The notes beneath the pieces were generated by a model. The model made no database searches, was not told the origin of the DNA, and saw only the letters and a list, made by a program, of their open reading frames with translations. From a virus, in IMG/VR virus record IMGVR_UViG_3300047392_000117, positions 1-40,366 of that record: 40,366 bases of DNA; one strand, 5' to 3'. A program made the position numbers and the translations under genes. The stretch's first letter is position 1. Each line of letters opens with the position of its first letter. Positions 6,223 through 14,357 of this stretch are shown one piece after another.

Positions 6223-6840
6223 ATGAGGGTTCTTGTTGCCTGTGAATACAGCGGCACTGTGCGCGATGCGTTCATAGCCGCCGGCCACGACGCACTGTCG
6301 TGCGATCTGCTGCCGACCGATGTCGAGGGACCGCACTACCAAGGCGACGTGCGCGACATCATCAACGACGGTTGGGATTTGATGGTGGCCCACCCGCCCT
6401 GCACATACCTGTGTTCTTCTGGCCTTCACTGGAACAAGCGCGTTCCTGGGAGGGCCGAACAAACCGAAGAAGCACTGGCCTTCGTGCAGTTTCTGCTTGA
6501 CGCCCCTATCCCGCGTATCGCACTGGAGAACCCCATCGGCTGCATCGGTACTCGCATCCGCAAGGCCGACCAGACGATCCAGCCGTGGCAGTTCGGGCAT
6601 GACGCCAGCAAGGCGACTTGTCTTTGGCTCAAGAATCTACCGCTTCTTGTGCCGACAACCATCGTGGAGCCGCGCATCGTGGACGGCAAAAAGCGGTGGG
6701 CGAACCAGACCGACAGCGGTCAGAACCGCCTGCCGCCCAGCGCCGACCGCTGGAAGATCAGGAGCGAAACCTACACCGGCATCGCTGAAGCAATGACTGC
6801 CCAGTGGGGCCAATTGGAAGGAATGAAGAATGCAGCTTGA
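6223..6840 (+). CDS. Orphan DNA (cytosine-5)-type methyltransferase
   Basis: The 205-residue protein carries the N-terminal S-adenosylmethionine fold ([11 protein letters not shown], with acidic CDLLPTD) and the catalytic P58-P59-C60 motif, then the E102-N-P motif VI. The later pattern PWQFGH...CLWLKNLP is typical of a phage and prophage branch of short C5 methyltransferase-like enzymes. It is far shorter than Dcm and lacks an obvious target-recognition domain. No restriction endonuclease is nearby, so it probably protects phage DNA from host restriction. ATG 6223 follows AAAGGG. Its end overlaps the next gene by 11 bases. Confidence 0.8.
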   Translation: MRVLVACEYSGTVRDAFIAAGHDALSCDLLPTDVEGPHYQGDVRDIINDGWDLMVAHPPCTYLCSSGLHWNKRVPGRAEQTEEALAFVQFLLDAPIPRIALENPIGCIGTRIRKADQTIQPWQFGHDASKATCLWLKNLPLLVPTTIVEPRIVDGKKRWANQTDSGQNRLPPSADRWKIRSETYTGIAEAMTAQWGQLEGMKNAA

Positions 6841-7996
6841 AATGTTCGAAGAGGCAGCACCGGCACACGCCAAGCTGTCCCCATCGTCAGCACACCGTTG
6901 GCTTCACTGCCACGGCAGCGTGACGCTGGAAGCCGGTATGCCCGACGAAGGCAGCGTCTTCGCTGCTGAAGGCACTGCCGCACACGCACTGGCCGAGTGG
7001 TGCCTGCGTGAAGAGATCGACCCGCAGGAGATGGTGGGCGACGAGCTTGAGGGCTGGAAGGTCACGACCGACATGGCCAACCACGTCGCTGACTATGTGG
7101 ACTATGTCCGCAACGTCCACGCGACGACCGCTGGCTCTGTCCTGCTGGTTGAACAGCGTGTCGAGTTCACGCACTGGGTGCCAGCTGGCTTCGGCACGTC
7201 CGACGCCATCGTGGTCGGCGATGGCCTGTGCCACGTCATCGACCTGAAGTTCGGCCAAGGCGTGAAGGTCAGCGCCCATCGTAACGAACAAGCCATGCTC
7301 TACGCGCTTGGCGTGTGGCAGACGTTCGGCGCCTTGTACGAGATCGACACGTTCGTGCTGCACATCCACATGCCTCGCCTCGACTATGTCAGCGAGTACA
7401 GCATCTCCGTCACCGACCTTCTGAACTGGGCCGCTGATGTTGTGCGCCCTGCTGCCGAAAAGGCCAACGACGGCGACCTGACATTTGCGCCTGGCGACAA
7501 GGCGTGTCGCTTCTGCAAAGCGCGGGCAACGTGCAAGGCACTCGCCAAGCACAACTACGAACTGGCGCTGGGCAAGTTCGACGATCTGGACGCCGACGTG
7601 CAGCCGATATCGCCAGAGCTTCTGTCGGTCGATGAGATCGCAAAGCTCCTGCCGAAGATGTCGATGCTCAAGACGTGGGCCAGCGACGTCGAGGAATACG
7701 CCACCAGCGTACTGTCCAGTGGCGGTGTCCTGCCTGGCTACAAGCTGGTCGAGGGCCGCAGCGTTCGCCAGTGGCGCAACGAAGACGCAGCCACAGAGGC
7801 GCTGGAGACACTGCTAGGTGAAGCCGCCTACATCGTAAAACTAATTTCACCGACACAGGCCGAGAAGGCACTGGGTCGGGCGAAAGCTGACGAGATCGCC
7901 GATTTCGTCATCAAGCCACGGGGCAAGCCATCGCTGGCCCCAGAACACGATCCTCGGCCTGCGTTTGGCGCAGCCGCCGTTGATCTATTTAACTAA
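6830..7996 (+). CDS. DUF2800 Cas4/RecB-like nuclease
   Basis: The 388-residue protein belongs to the DUF2800 family of PD-(D/E)XK nucleases. Nuclease residues are visible as D125 in GTSDA and D138-L-K140. Four cysteines suited to an iron-sulfur cluster are present, C27 near the N terminus and C226, C229 and C235 in the pattern [10 protein letters not shown], as in Cas4 and AddB. It probably resects or processes DNA ends for phage recombination. In phages this gene regularly precedes a DUF2815 gene, as here. It begins inside the methyltransferase gene. Confidence 0.88.
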   Translation: MQLEMFEEAAPAHAKLSPSSAHRWLHCHGSVTLEAGMPDEGSVFAAEGTAAHALAEWCLREEIDPQEMVGDELEGWKVTTDMANHVADYVDYVRNVHATTAGSVLLVEQRVEFTHWVPAGFGTSDAIVVGDGLCHVIDLKFGQGVKVSAHRNEQAMLYALGVWQTFGALYEIDTFVLHIHMPRLDYVSEYSISVTDLLNWAADVVRPAAEKANDGDLTFAPGDKACRFCKARATCKALAKHNYELALGKFDDLDADVQPISPELLSVDEIAKLLPKMSMLKTWASDVEEYATSVLSSGGVLPGYKLVEGRSVRQWRNEDAATEALETLLGEAAYIVKLISPTQAEKALGRAKADEIADFVIKPRGKPSLAPEHDPRPAFGAAAVDLFN

Positions 7997-8007
7997 GGAA
8001 AAAAGTC

Positions 8008-8538
8008 ATGACTGCAATTGTATTGAAAAACGTCCGCCTCTCGTTCCCACAAATCTGGACCCCGAAGGCATTCGCTGCGGGTCAGGAACCACGCTTCAAC
8101 GCGAACTTCCTACTTAGCAAGGAAGACCAAGCTGACCTGATCGCTAAGGTCAAGGAAGCGGCTAAGGCCGTGGCCACAGAGAAGTGGGGCAAGGACGTGC
8201 CGAAGTCGGTAAAGCTCTGCATCGGCGACGGTGAAGAGAAGGATTACGACGGCTACGACGGCTCCATGTTCGTCTCTGCATCGACCAAGGTTCGCCCTGT
8301 GATCGTCGACCAGAAGAAGAACCCTCTGGCCGAAGAAGACGGCAAGCCTTACGCCGGTTGCTACGTCAACGCAGCGATCTCGCTGTGGGCGCAGGACAAC
8401 CAGTGGGGCAAGCGTGTGAACGCCACCCTCGACGCCATCCAGTTCGTCAAGGACGGCGATGCGTTCGGCGGCAAGAAGGTCACTGCTGACGTGTTTGGCG
8501 AAATCGAAGAAGACGATAACGACTCTTTCCTCGACTAA
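8008..8538 (+). CDS. DUF2815 single-strand DNA-binding-like protein
   Basis: The 176-residue protein has the DUF2815 pattern: LKNVRLSFP at the N terminus, a central YDGYDGSMFVSAS, then NPLAEEDGKPYAGCYVNA and KRVNATLDAIQFVKDG. The family is thought to be a phage SSB-like, OB-fold protein. The very acidic C terminus, EIEEDDNDSFLD, resembles the protein-recruiting tail of bacterial SSB. It lies 11 bases after the DUF2800 nuclease and before the polymerase, which suits a role in coating replication and recombination intermediates. The start is preceded by AAGGAAAAAAG. Confidence 0.85.
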   Translation: MTAIVLKNVRLSFPQIWTPKAFAAGQEPRFNANFLLSKEDQADLIAKVKEAAKAVATEKWGKDVPKSVKLCIGDGEEKDYDGYDGSMFVSASTKVRPVIVDQKKNPLAEEDGKPYAGCYVNAAISLWAQDNQWGKRVNATLDAIQFVKDGDAFGGKKVTADVFGEIEEDDNDSFLD

Positions 8539-8546
8539 CCAATGAG

Positions 8547-8577
8547 GGGCCGCTGGTTTGGAAGTCACCAGCGGCCC
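8547..8577 (+). other. Strong intergenic hairpin without a U tract
   Basis: GGGCCGCTGGT at 8547-8557 pairs perfectly over 11 bp with 8567-8577 around a nine-base loop. No T run follows on the plus strand, so it is unlikely to be a standard terminator. It sits between the SSB-like gene and the next gene and may stabilise the upstream message or lower downstream expression. Confidence 0.55.
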
Positions 8578-8596
8578 TGACCTTTAGGAGCAAGAC

Positions 8597-8824
8597 ATGG
8601 ACCGTCGCGTTAGAAAAGAACTGGAAAAAGAACTGGGCCGCTGGTCTGGCATCACTGGCCACCACTTCGAAAAGAACGGCAAGCACCCGCGATTGGTGGT
8701 CAACACCGCCAACGCCAGCCGCTTCGTCACGATGTCATTGACGGCATCAGACCACAGAGCTACCAAAAACAAGATCGGCGATCTCCGCAAGGTGCTTCGC
8801 GAACTTGGCGCAGAGAAAGATTGA
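8597..8824 (+). CDS. Small basic protein, possible HicA-like fold (75 aa)
   Basis: Starts at ATG 8597 after AGGAG. The order GHHFEKNGKHPRLVV, then RFVTMSLTASDHRATKNKIGDLRKVL resembles small phage proteins with a HicA/dsRBD-like fold, where a conserved K/G-H-P-R strand pair is followed by helices. The catalytic-type histidines H22-H23 and H30 are present, but similarity to HicA toxins is only suggestive, and no HicB partner is adjacent. Its place between the SSB-like protein and the polymerase suggests a replication-associated nucleic-acid binder. Confidence 0.6.
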   Translation: MDRRVRKELEKELGRWSGITGHHFEKNGKHPRLVVNTANASRFVTMSLTASDHRATKNKIGDLRKVLRELGAEKD

Positions 8825-8827
8825 ACA

Positions 8828-10738
8828 GTGCAGATCAGCATCGACTTTGAAACATATTCCGAATGTGACATCAAGACAGCAGGCGGCTACAACTATGCCG
8901 CCCACCCCTCGACCGAAGTCATCTGCATGGCGTGGGCCATCGACGACGAGGCGCCGCAGCTGTGGACGCCGGATCAGCAGTTTCCTGATCGCTTGGCTCA
9001 CGCGCTTATGTGGGAGAACGCTGAAGTCTGGGCTTGGAACGCTGCGTTCGAACGTGCGGTCTGGCACCACAAAATCCTCTGGAAGCACGACATCGGCGTG
9101 GCCGACCACAGGTGGAACGACACCGCCGCGCTTGCAGCCACCCTCGCCCTGCCCCGCGCTCTGGGCAAGTGCGCGGAGGTGTTGGAACTCTCCGACCAGA
9201 AGGACACCCGTGGTCGTTTCCTAATCCAGCGCCTGTGCAAACCCTACCGTGGCGAACGCCGCACCGACCAGCATTTGCTCGACGAACTGTATGCCTATTG
9301 CAAACAGGACGTCGTCACAGAGCGGGCCATCAAGAATTACATCCTCAAGTACAAGCCGATGGGCGAACACGAACGTGCCGTGTGGCTGCTTGACCAAGAG
9401 ATCAACTGGCGCGGTGTCGGCATCGATGTGCCGAACGTCGAGAACGCCCTCGACCTGATCATCGCCACCGCAGAGCGCCTGAACGCAAGCGTGGTCGATC
9501 TGACTGACGGCGCGTTGTCCGGTGTCGGCTCTCGCGCACAGGTCATGTCGTGGTGCCGCGACCAAGGCTACAGGCTGGGCGGCTATGACAAGAACGCCAT
9601 CCTCACTGCGCTGGCCGACCCTGCGCTACCCGCCAACGTGCGGGACGTGTTGAAGGTTCGGCAGACGCTGGGCAAGGCGTCCACGTCAAAGTATCTGGCC
9701 ATGCAGAACCTCGCTGGCGCCGACCACCGCGCCCGTGGCGTCTTCTCGTATCACGGCGCACAGACAGGCCGGTGGGCCGGTCGCGGATTCCAGCCGCAGA
9801 ACCTACCCCGCCCTGCGTTCAACGACGCCGACACTTGTGTGCAGCTGTTCGACCAGCGCGATCCTGAACTGCTGGAGATGCTGTACGGCGACCCGATGGT
9901 GGCGCTGTCCTCGACCCTGCGGTCGATGATCGTCCCCGCCCAGGGCAACCGCCTGCTGGTCGTTGACTTCAACGCCATCGAAGCCCGCGTCTTGGCGTGG
10001 CTGGCCGGTGAGCAAGAGCCTCTGGACGTGTTCGCCACCGGCCAGTGCATCTACTGCCACGCAGCGACGAGCATCTACGGTCGCACGATCACCAAGAAGG
10101 ACAAGGAAGAGCGCCAGATCGGCAAGGTCGCCGTGTTGGCGCTGGGCTACCAGGGCGGCGTCGGCGCATTCCAGACGATGGCTGCGGCGTATCGCGTCGA
10201 GATCGAAGACGAACTGGCGGACCAGATCAAGGTGAAGTGGCGCAAGGCCAACAAGAAGATCGTGCGTTTCTGGTACGACCTTGAATCCGCAGCAACCAAT
10301 GCGGTTAAGCACCGTGGCCATGCGTTCGAAGCAGGCCCGATCACATTCAAATGTCACGGCGACTTCCTGTTCGCCAAGCTGCCGTCAGGCCGCAGGCTGG
10401 CCTACTACCAGCCGCGTCTCGGCAACAACGGCCTAGAGTTCTGGGGTACGGACAGCCGCCTCGGCGGACGCTGGGCCAAGCTCGACACCTACGGCGGCAA
10501 GTTGGCGGAAAACATCACACAGGCTGTCGCCCGCGATCTGCTGGCCGACGCCATGTTGCGCGTCGAAGCGGCTGGCTATCCGGTCGTGATGCACGTCCAC
10601 GATGAAATCGTCTCGGAAGTGCCGAAAGACTTCGGCTCTCTTGCCGAGTTCGAAGAATTGATTTGTCAGATGCCCGACTGGGCCACCGGCTTACCGATGG
10701 CTGTGGAAGGCTTCGAATGTGAAAGGTACAGGAAATGA
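8828..10738 (+). CDS. Family A DNA polymerase with 3'-5' exonuclease
   Basis: The 636-residue enzyme is the phage replicative polymerase. The N-terminal proofreading domain has exo I D6-x-E8 (IDFETYS), an exo II-like WNAAFE near residue 70 and exo III YCKQD near 158. Polymerase motif A is VVDFNAIEAR with D380, motif B is RQIGKVAVLALGYQGG, and motif C is H591-D592-E593. There is no 5'-3' exonuclease domain. It starts at GTG 8828, four bases after the preceding stop. With the PrimPol-helicase, nuclease and helicase it makes the phage replication largely host-independent. Confidence 0.93.
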   Translation: MQISIDFETYSECDIKTAGGYNYAAHPSTEVICMAWAIDDEAPQLWTPDQQFPDRLAHALMWENAEVWAWNAAFERAVWHHKILWKHDIGVADHRWNDTAALAATLALPRALGKCAEVLELSDQKDTRGRFLIQRLCKPYRGERRTDQHLLDELYAYCKQDVVTERAIKNYILKYKPMGEHERAVWLLDQEINWRGVGIDVPNVENALDLIIATAERLNASVVDLTDGALSGVGSRAQVMSWCRDQGYRLGGYDKNAILTALADPALPANVRDVLKVRQTLGKASTSKYLAMQNLAGADHRARGVFSYHGAQTGRWAGRGFQPQNLPRPAFNDADTCVQLFDQRDPELLEMLYGDPMVALSSTLRSMIVPAQGNRLLVVDFNAIEARVLAWLAGEQEPLDVFATGQCIYCHAATSIYGRTITKKDKEERQIGKVAVLALGYQGGVGAFQTMAAAYRVEIEDELADQIKVKWRKANKKIVRFWYDLESAATNAVKHRGHAFEAGPITFKCHGDFLFAKLPSGRRLAYYQPRLGNNGLEFWGTDSRLGGRWAKLDTYGGKLAENITQAVARDLLADAMLRVEAAGYPVVMHVHDEIVSEVPKDFGSLAEFEELICQMPDWATGLPMAVEGFECERYRK

Positions 10739-10851
10739 AAATGTTTGAACGATTAGTGGCGGTTTGCGCCGTCGCGCTGTTCGTCGTCTTACTGCTTTTC
10801 AATATCTTGGCCAGTGTTGGGTTCCGGTGGGGGCCAGCGGTGTGCCAGTGA
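10735..10851 (+). CDS. Tiny membrane peptide (38 aa)
   Basis: The frame starts at an ATG overlapping the polymerase stop (ATGA) and ends inside the start of the nuclease gene, so it bridges the two in the coupled operon. After MKMFERL it has one strongly hydrophobic span, VAVCAVALFVVLLLFNIL, and a short polar tail. It looks like a single-pass membrane peptide. No family is recognised. It is the second such peptide in this operon, after the one at 6104-6211. Confidence 0.5.
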   Translation: MKMFERLVAVCAVALFVVLLLFNILASVGFRWGPAVCQ

Positions 10852-11117
10852 TCCGCGAACGTGACATCGAAAAGAAGGTGACCGACTGGGCCAAGAAGAA
10901 CGGCTGGCTGACCTATAAATTTGTCTCGCCGTCGAACCGTGGTGTACCTGACCGCATCTTCATCAAGGGCGGTCACGTCGTGTTCATCGAATTCAAAGCG
11001 CCTGGTAAGAAGCCAACGCCGCTTCAGGCACAGACGATCCGCAAACTGAAAGACGCTGGCTGCGAAGTCTGGGTCTGCGACAACGTAGAAAGTGCGATAG
11101 ATGCTCTCTCGGAATGA
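10842..11117 (+). CDS. VRR-NUC domain nuclease
   Basis: The 91-residue protein is a stand-alone VRR-NUC (PD-(D/E)XK) nuclease. The active-site pattern is G-V-P-D37-R followed by E50-x-K52 in VFIEFKAPG, with a conserved Q62 after it. Phage VRR-NUC enzymes are Holliday-junction or replication-fork nucleases. The GTG at 10842 has a GGTGGGGG six bases upstream. A second GTG at 10848 is possible. Its 3' end overlaps the start of the SNF2-type helicase, a pairing common in phages. Confidence 0.85.
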   Translation: MPVIRERDIEKKVTDWAKKNGWLTYKFVSPSNRGVPDRIFIKGGHVVFIEFKAPGKKPTPLQAQTIRKLKDAGCEVWVCDNVESAIDALSE

Positions 11118-12459
11118 TCTCCACCCGTACCAGCTTCAGGCTATCCAGTTCATAAAGGACACGCCGTCGTGCGCCCTGTGGCTGGACATGGGCCTTGGCA
11201 AAACTGTTTCGACGCTGTCGGCGATCCGCGATATGCTGGACGCGGGCGTGGCCAAGCGCGTCCTGATCATCGCGCCGCTGCGTGTGGCGACGGCGACATG
11301 GCCCGACGAGATTAAGCGTTGGGACTATCTGTCCAACATGAAGCTCAACGTACTCGCTGGCTTGCCAGTTGCTGCGCGCAAACGCGCCGCCGACTTGCCC
11401 GCCCAGATTAGCGTCATCAATCGCGAACTGGTGCCGTGGCTGGTCGAGCATTTCGGCCAGAAGTGGCCATACGACATGGTCGTCATCGACGAGTCGTCGG
11501 CCTTCAAGTCCACCCAGGCCAAGCGGTGGCGCGCCCTGCGCTCTGTGCTGCCGAAGATCAAGCGGATGGTGCAGCTGACTGCCACCCCCGCCGCGAACAA
11601 CCTGATCGACCTCTGGCCGCAAATCTATTTGCTGGATCGCGGTGAACGATTAGGCAAGACCAAGGGCATCTTCTTGGAAAAGTTCTGCCGCTCTGTAGGC
11701 AATCCGCAGTGGAACCAGTGGGAAATCAAGCCAGAACGGAAAAGTGCGCTGTACACGCTTCTCGCGGACATCACTATCAGGATGAAGGCCGAAGATTACC
11801 TCGACGTACCGGATCGCATTGATTCTGTGATCCAAGTCAGCCCCGCGCCGAAGTGGCGCAAGCAATATGCCGCCCTCCAAAAAGACTTCGTGGTCGCGCT
11901 GGACCAAGGCGAGATCACGGCGGTCAACGTGGCGGTGCAGACCGGCAAGCTGCTGCAAATGTGCAACGGCGCCGCGTATTTGGAAGAAGGCGGTTGGGAA
12001 GTCGTCCACGACGACAAACTCGACGCACTGGCCGAAATACTAGAACAAACCGATGAGCCAGTGCTTGTGGCTTTTCAGTTCAAATCCGATCTCGCCAGGT
12101 TGCGGGAGCGGTTTCCGAAAGCCACTTTCCTAGGCAAAGACCCTGAAGTGATCGACCGTTGGAGCAACGGGAAAATCCCGCTCTTGCTGGCACACCCAGC
12201 GAGTGCGGGCCACGGGCTTAATTTACAAAAGGGTGGACGCACAATTGTCTGGTTCGGATTACCGTGGAGCCTTGAGCTTTACGCTCAATTCAATGGCCGG
12301 CTACACCGCCAAGGGCAGGACAAGCCCGTTTTGGTCTATCACATCTTGGTTGGCGACACTGCGGACGAAGCAGTCCATGCAACGCTGACGCAAAAGGACG
12401 CAACGCAGCAGGACTTGTTGGAAGCTATTAAACGATTGCAGATCACGCGGCTTTCGTAA
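11101..12459 (+). CDS. SNF2/DEAD-like superfamily 2 helicase
   Basis: The 452-residue protein has the full set of SNF2-like motifs: a Q-like HPYQLQAI, Walker A DMGLGKT (residues 29-35), motif II DESS near 130, motif III LTATPA, and the C-terminal domain with GLNLQKGG and the arginine-finger motif QFNGRLHRQGQ. It is an ATP-driven DNA translocase, probably involved in branch migration, replication restart or recombination with the adjoining VRR-NUC nuclease. It is the last gene of the rightward operon, and its end overlaps the convergent integrase gene by 17 bases. Confidence 0.9.
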   Translation: MLSRNDLHPYQLQAIQFIKDTPSCALWLDMGLGKTVSTLSAIRDMLDAGVAKRVLIIAPLRVATATWPDEIKRWDYLSNMKLNVLAGLPVAARKRAADLPAQISVINRELVPWLVEHFGQKWPYDMVVIDESSAFKSTQAKRWRALRSVLPKIKRMVQLTATPAANNLIDLWPQIYLLDRGERLGKTKGIFLEKFCRSVGNPQWNQWEIKPERKSALYTLLADITIRMKAEDYLDVPDRIDSVIQVSPAPKWRKQYAALQKDFVVALDQGEITAVNVAVQTGKLLQMCNGAAYLEEGGWEVVHDDKLDALAEILEQTDEPVLVAFQFKSDLARLRERFPKATFLGKDPEVIDRWSNGKIPLLLAHPASAGHGLNLQKGGRTIVWFGLPWSLELYAQFNGRLHRQGQDKPVLVYHILVGDTADEAVHATLTQKDATQQDLLEAIKRLQITRLS

Positions 12460-13498
12460 ACGGCACTACGTTACCCGCCGCTTCGATCTGTTCCTTGTAG
12501 CGGCGGATGGCCACGGGGCCGTCGTGCAGATCGGCGGGGCGAAGGTGCAGATACCGCTGGAGCATCTTCAGGTCTTTGTGGCCAGAGCAAAGCTGCACTT
12601 CGGTGATGCCATAACCCTGTTCGAACAGGCGGCTGATCGCCTCATGGCGGATGTCGTGAAGGTGGAGGTCTTCAAGGCCGGTGGCCGCGACCGCGACAGT
12701 GACGCCTGCGCTGACCGAATCTGCCTTGTACGGGAAGATGAACTCACCACCACGCGGCTGGCGCTGGACGATGTCCCACGCGGCGCCCAGCAGCGGGGCG
12801 ATCTCGTCACGCTTCTTGCGAGGGTGTTTCCGCTGGCGGATCAGGATCGTGCGGTCCTGCTCGTTGATGTCGTCCCAGCGTAGGCGGCACGTCTCGCCGA
12901 TACGGAAGGCACTGGCCAGCTGGAACGGCAGGATGTCCTCGTACGGGATGCGGGAGTGCGTGAAGTGATCGACGATGGTGCTGATCTCGTCGTCGCTGAC
13001 ACGCCGGTCGCGCACGTTGGACTCAGCGATAATGCCGTGGGTTCGCATGAAGCGCGCCGCACGTTCGTAGGACACCATGTCGGGCCGTGCTTCCCACAGC
13101 GTCTCTGCGGTCGTCAGGACGGTGCGGAAGTAGATGACGTACTGCTGGCGAGTGCTGGGCAGGATGTCCCGCTTGCCGCTGATCCAATCGACCAGAACTT
13201 CGGTCGTCAGCTGATCAAGGCGCTTGTCGCCAAGGTCAGTGGCCGCACGGCGGACGATGATCGCCTTGTTGTAAGGGACCGGCTTGCCGATCTGCGCCAT
13301 GCGCTTGAGGTATTCCACGACGGTGTCGGCCACGGTGGCTTTGTCCACCGCGAACTTGCCTTCGTCGATCTTGTATTCGGTGTCTCGCGCCCAGCGTTCC
13401 GCCAGGGCTTTCGTCTTGAACGTCTTAGAGACGGGGGCGTGGCCCTTCTTGCGGATCAGGACTCTGTAGCTGTCGCCACGCTTTTGAATAACGGCCAT
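12443..13498 (-). CDS. Tyrosine site-specific integrase
   Basis: The 351-residue recombinase has an arm-binding N terminus (VIQKRGDSYRVLIRKKG), a SAM-like core-binding domain, and a complete catalytic domain: R199 in FRIGE, K224, H281-x-x-R284 in HDIRHE, H307 in SGHKD and the nucleophile Y316 in QRYLH. It should integrate the phage genome into a host site, so the phage is temperate. It lies last in the leftward array after the structural genes and converges on the helicase gene. Regulatory repeats lie in its upstream gap. No directionality factor is clearly visible. Confidence 0.93.
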   Translation of the reverse strand: MAVIQKRGDSYRVLIRKKGHAPVSKTFKTKALAERWARDTEYKIDEGKFAVDKATVADTVVEYLKRMAQIGKPVPYNKAIIVRRAATDLGDKRLDQLTTEVLVDWISGKRDILPSTRQQYVIYFRTVLTTAETLWEARPDMVSYERAARFMRTHGIIAESNVRDRRVSDDEISTIVDHFTHSRIPYEDILPFQLASAFRIGETCRLRWDDINEQDRTILIRQRKHPRKKRDEIAPLLGAAWDIVQRQPRGGEFIFPYKADSVSAGVTVAVAATGLEDLHLHDIRHEAISRLFEQGYGITEVQLCSGHKDLKMLQRYLHLRPADLHDGPVAIRRYKEQIEAAGNVVPFTKAA

Positions 13499-13628
13499 CG
13501 GTACACTCCTTGGTACAGTGCCAACGTGTGTTGGCGTGTTGCACTACCGTGGATTAAACCCCCACGGTAGTCCGCGCTATACCATATAAAATGTCCGTTG
13601 CAACCCCTAGTTGGTTGTTTGTTTACAT
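13499..13628 (-). promoter_or_regulatory. Integrase upstream region, promoter and attP candidate
   Basis: This 130-base gap has no gene. A 10-bp perfect inverted repeat, ACTACCGTGG (13543-13552) and its complement (13562-13571), surrounds a nine-base spacer. A smaller CCAAC/GTTGG repeat lies at 13521-13534, and GGTACA occurs twice near 13499-13518. On the minus strand TTGCAA (13598-13603) and TATAGC (13576-13581) form a promoter with a 16-base spacer. The paired repeats could be integrase core or operator sites. No tRNA-like sequence is seen. Confidence 0.5.
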
Positions 13629-14339
13629 TTAAGCCCGCTTCGCGTTCCCCAAGCTCCAACTGCCACACGCTTGGCACTGATACCGTTGGCGGATGCTGGC
13701 CTTCGTCCGGTGCCAACCACGCGCCTGGGTGCGGCTGGAGCCGCAGGCGCCGCAGTCTAAGGGCTTAGTGGCCCCCATGTGCGGGTGGGTGTGGATGAAC
13801 GCCCTGACGTGCTTGTAGACCTTCTCGGTCAGCATGACATCGCCAGCGCAGTATTTCGTCATGCGGCGCTGGGCTGCTTCGTCGCCGTCCATGACCTTCA
13901 GCCACAGGTCTAAGCCTTCGTGCTTGACCTTGCTGCCGAGGCCCAATATCTGGGCAACGTAGTCGAGCTTGTTGCAGATGTACCCCAGCTTCCGCACCGA
14001 CCTGTAAATATCGATCTGGGTAAGTTGCGGGGCCGGCGGGAGGCCGTGCAGCAAGAACTCGCCTTGCAACTTCGGGAGATCGAATGACGCCCCGTTATAG
14101 GTGGCCACGGCTTCCGCCTCCTCCAGCGCCGCGTGAACGATCTGGAGCATCTCCTTGTGGCCATGCTCCCAGTCGCTGTAGACAGCGGCCTTCTTGTCGG
14201 CCAGCCACTTCATCCCGACGCAGATAACACCGCCGTCTACCAGGATTTGCTTATGGCCTATGTGTTGATCGCGGATACCGAACGTCGCCACAACAGCGGG
14301 CTTCGTTTCGATATCCAAAAACAGAATCTTTGACGCCAT
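13629..14339 (-). CDS. DEDD 3'-5' exonuclease with C-terminal zinc ribbon
   Basis: The 236-residue protein is a DnaQ-like ribonuclease H-fold exonuclease: exo I D9-I-E11, exo II D87 in SFDLPK, and exo III Y163-x3-D167 in YCAGD. After residue 190 a zinc ribbon is added, C196-x2-C199 and C222-x2-C225, which probably binds nucleic acid. It is separate from the polymerase, which has its own proofreading domain, and lies at the end of the structural operon next to the integrase. It may act in recombination or in degrading host DNA. Starts at ATG 14339. Confidence 0.85.
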   Translation of the reverse strand: MASKILFLDIETKPAVVATFGIRDQHIGHKQILVDGGVICVGMKWLADKKAAVYSDWEHGHKEMLQIVHAALEEAEAVATYNGASFDLPKLQGEFLLHGLPPAPQLTQIDIYRSVRKLGYICNKLDYVAQILGLGSKVKHEGLDLWLKVMDGDEAAQRRMTKYCAGDVMLTEKVYKHVRAFIHTHPHMGATKPLDCGACGSSRTQARGWHRTKASIRQRYQCQACGSWSLGNAKRA

Positions 14340-14357
14340 GCATAAGGGCTTTCTCTG

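Noticed and set aside
8597-8824. HicA toxin gene
   Set aside because: The fold resemblance is weak and no HicB partner is adjacent, so it is called only a HicA-like basic protein.
12443-13628. tRNA gene or tRNA-derived attP beside the integrase
   Set aside because: No cloverleaf or tRNA 3' end pattern could be found by eye near the integrase or elsewhere in the window.
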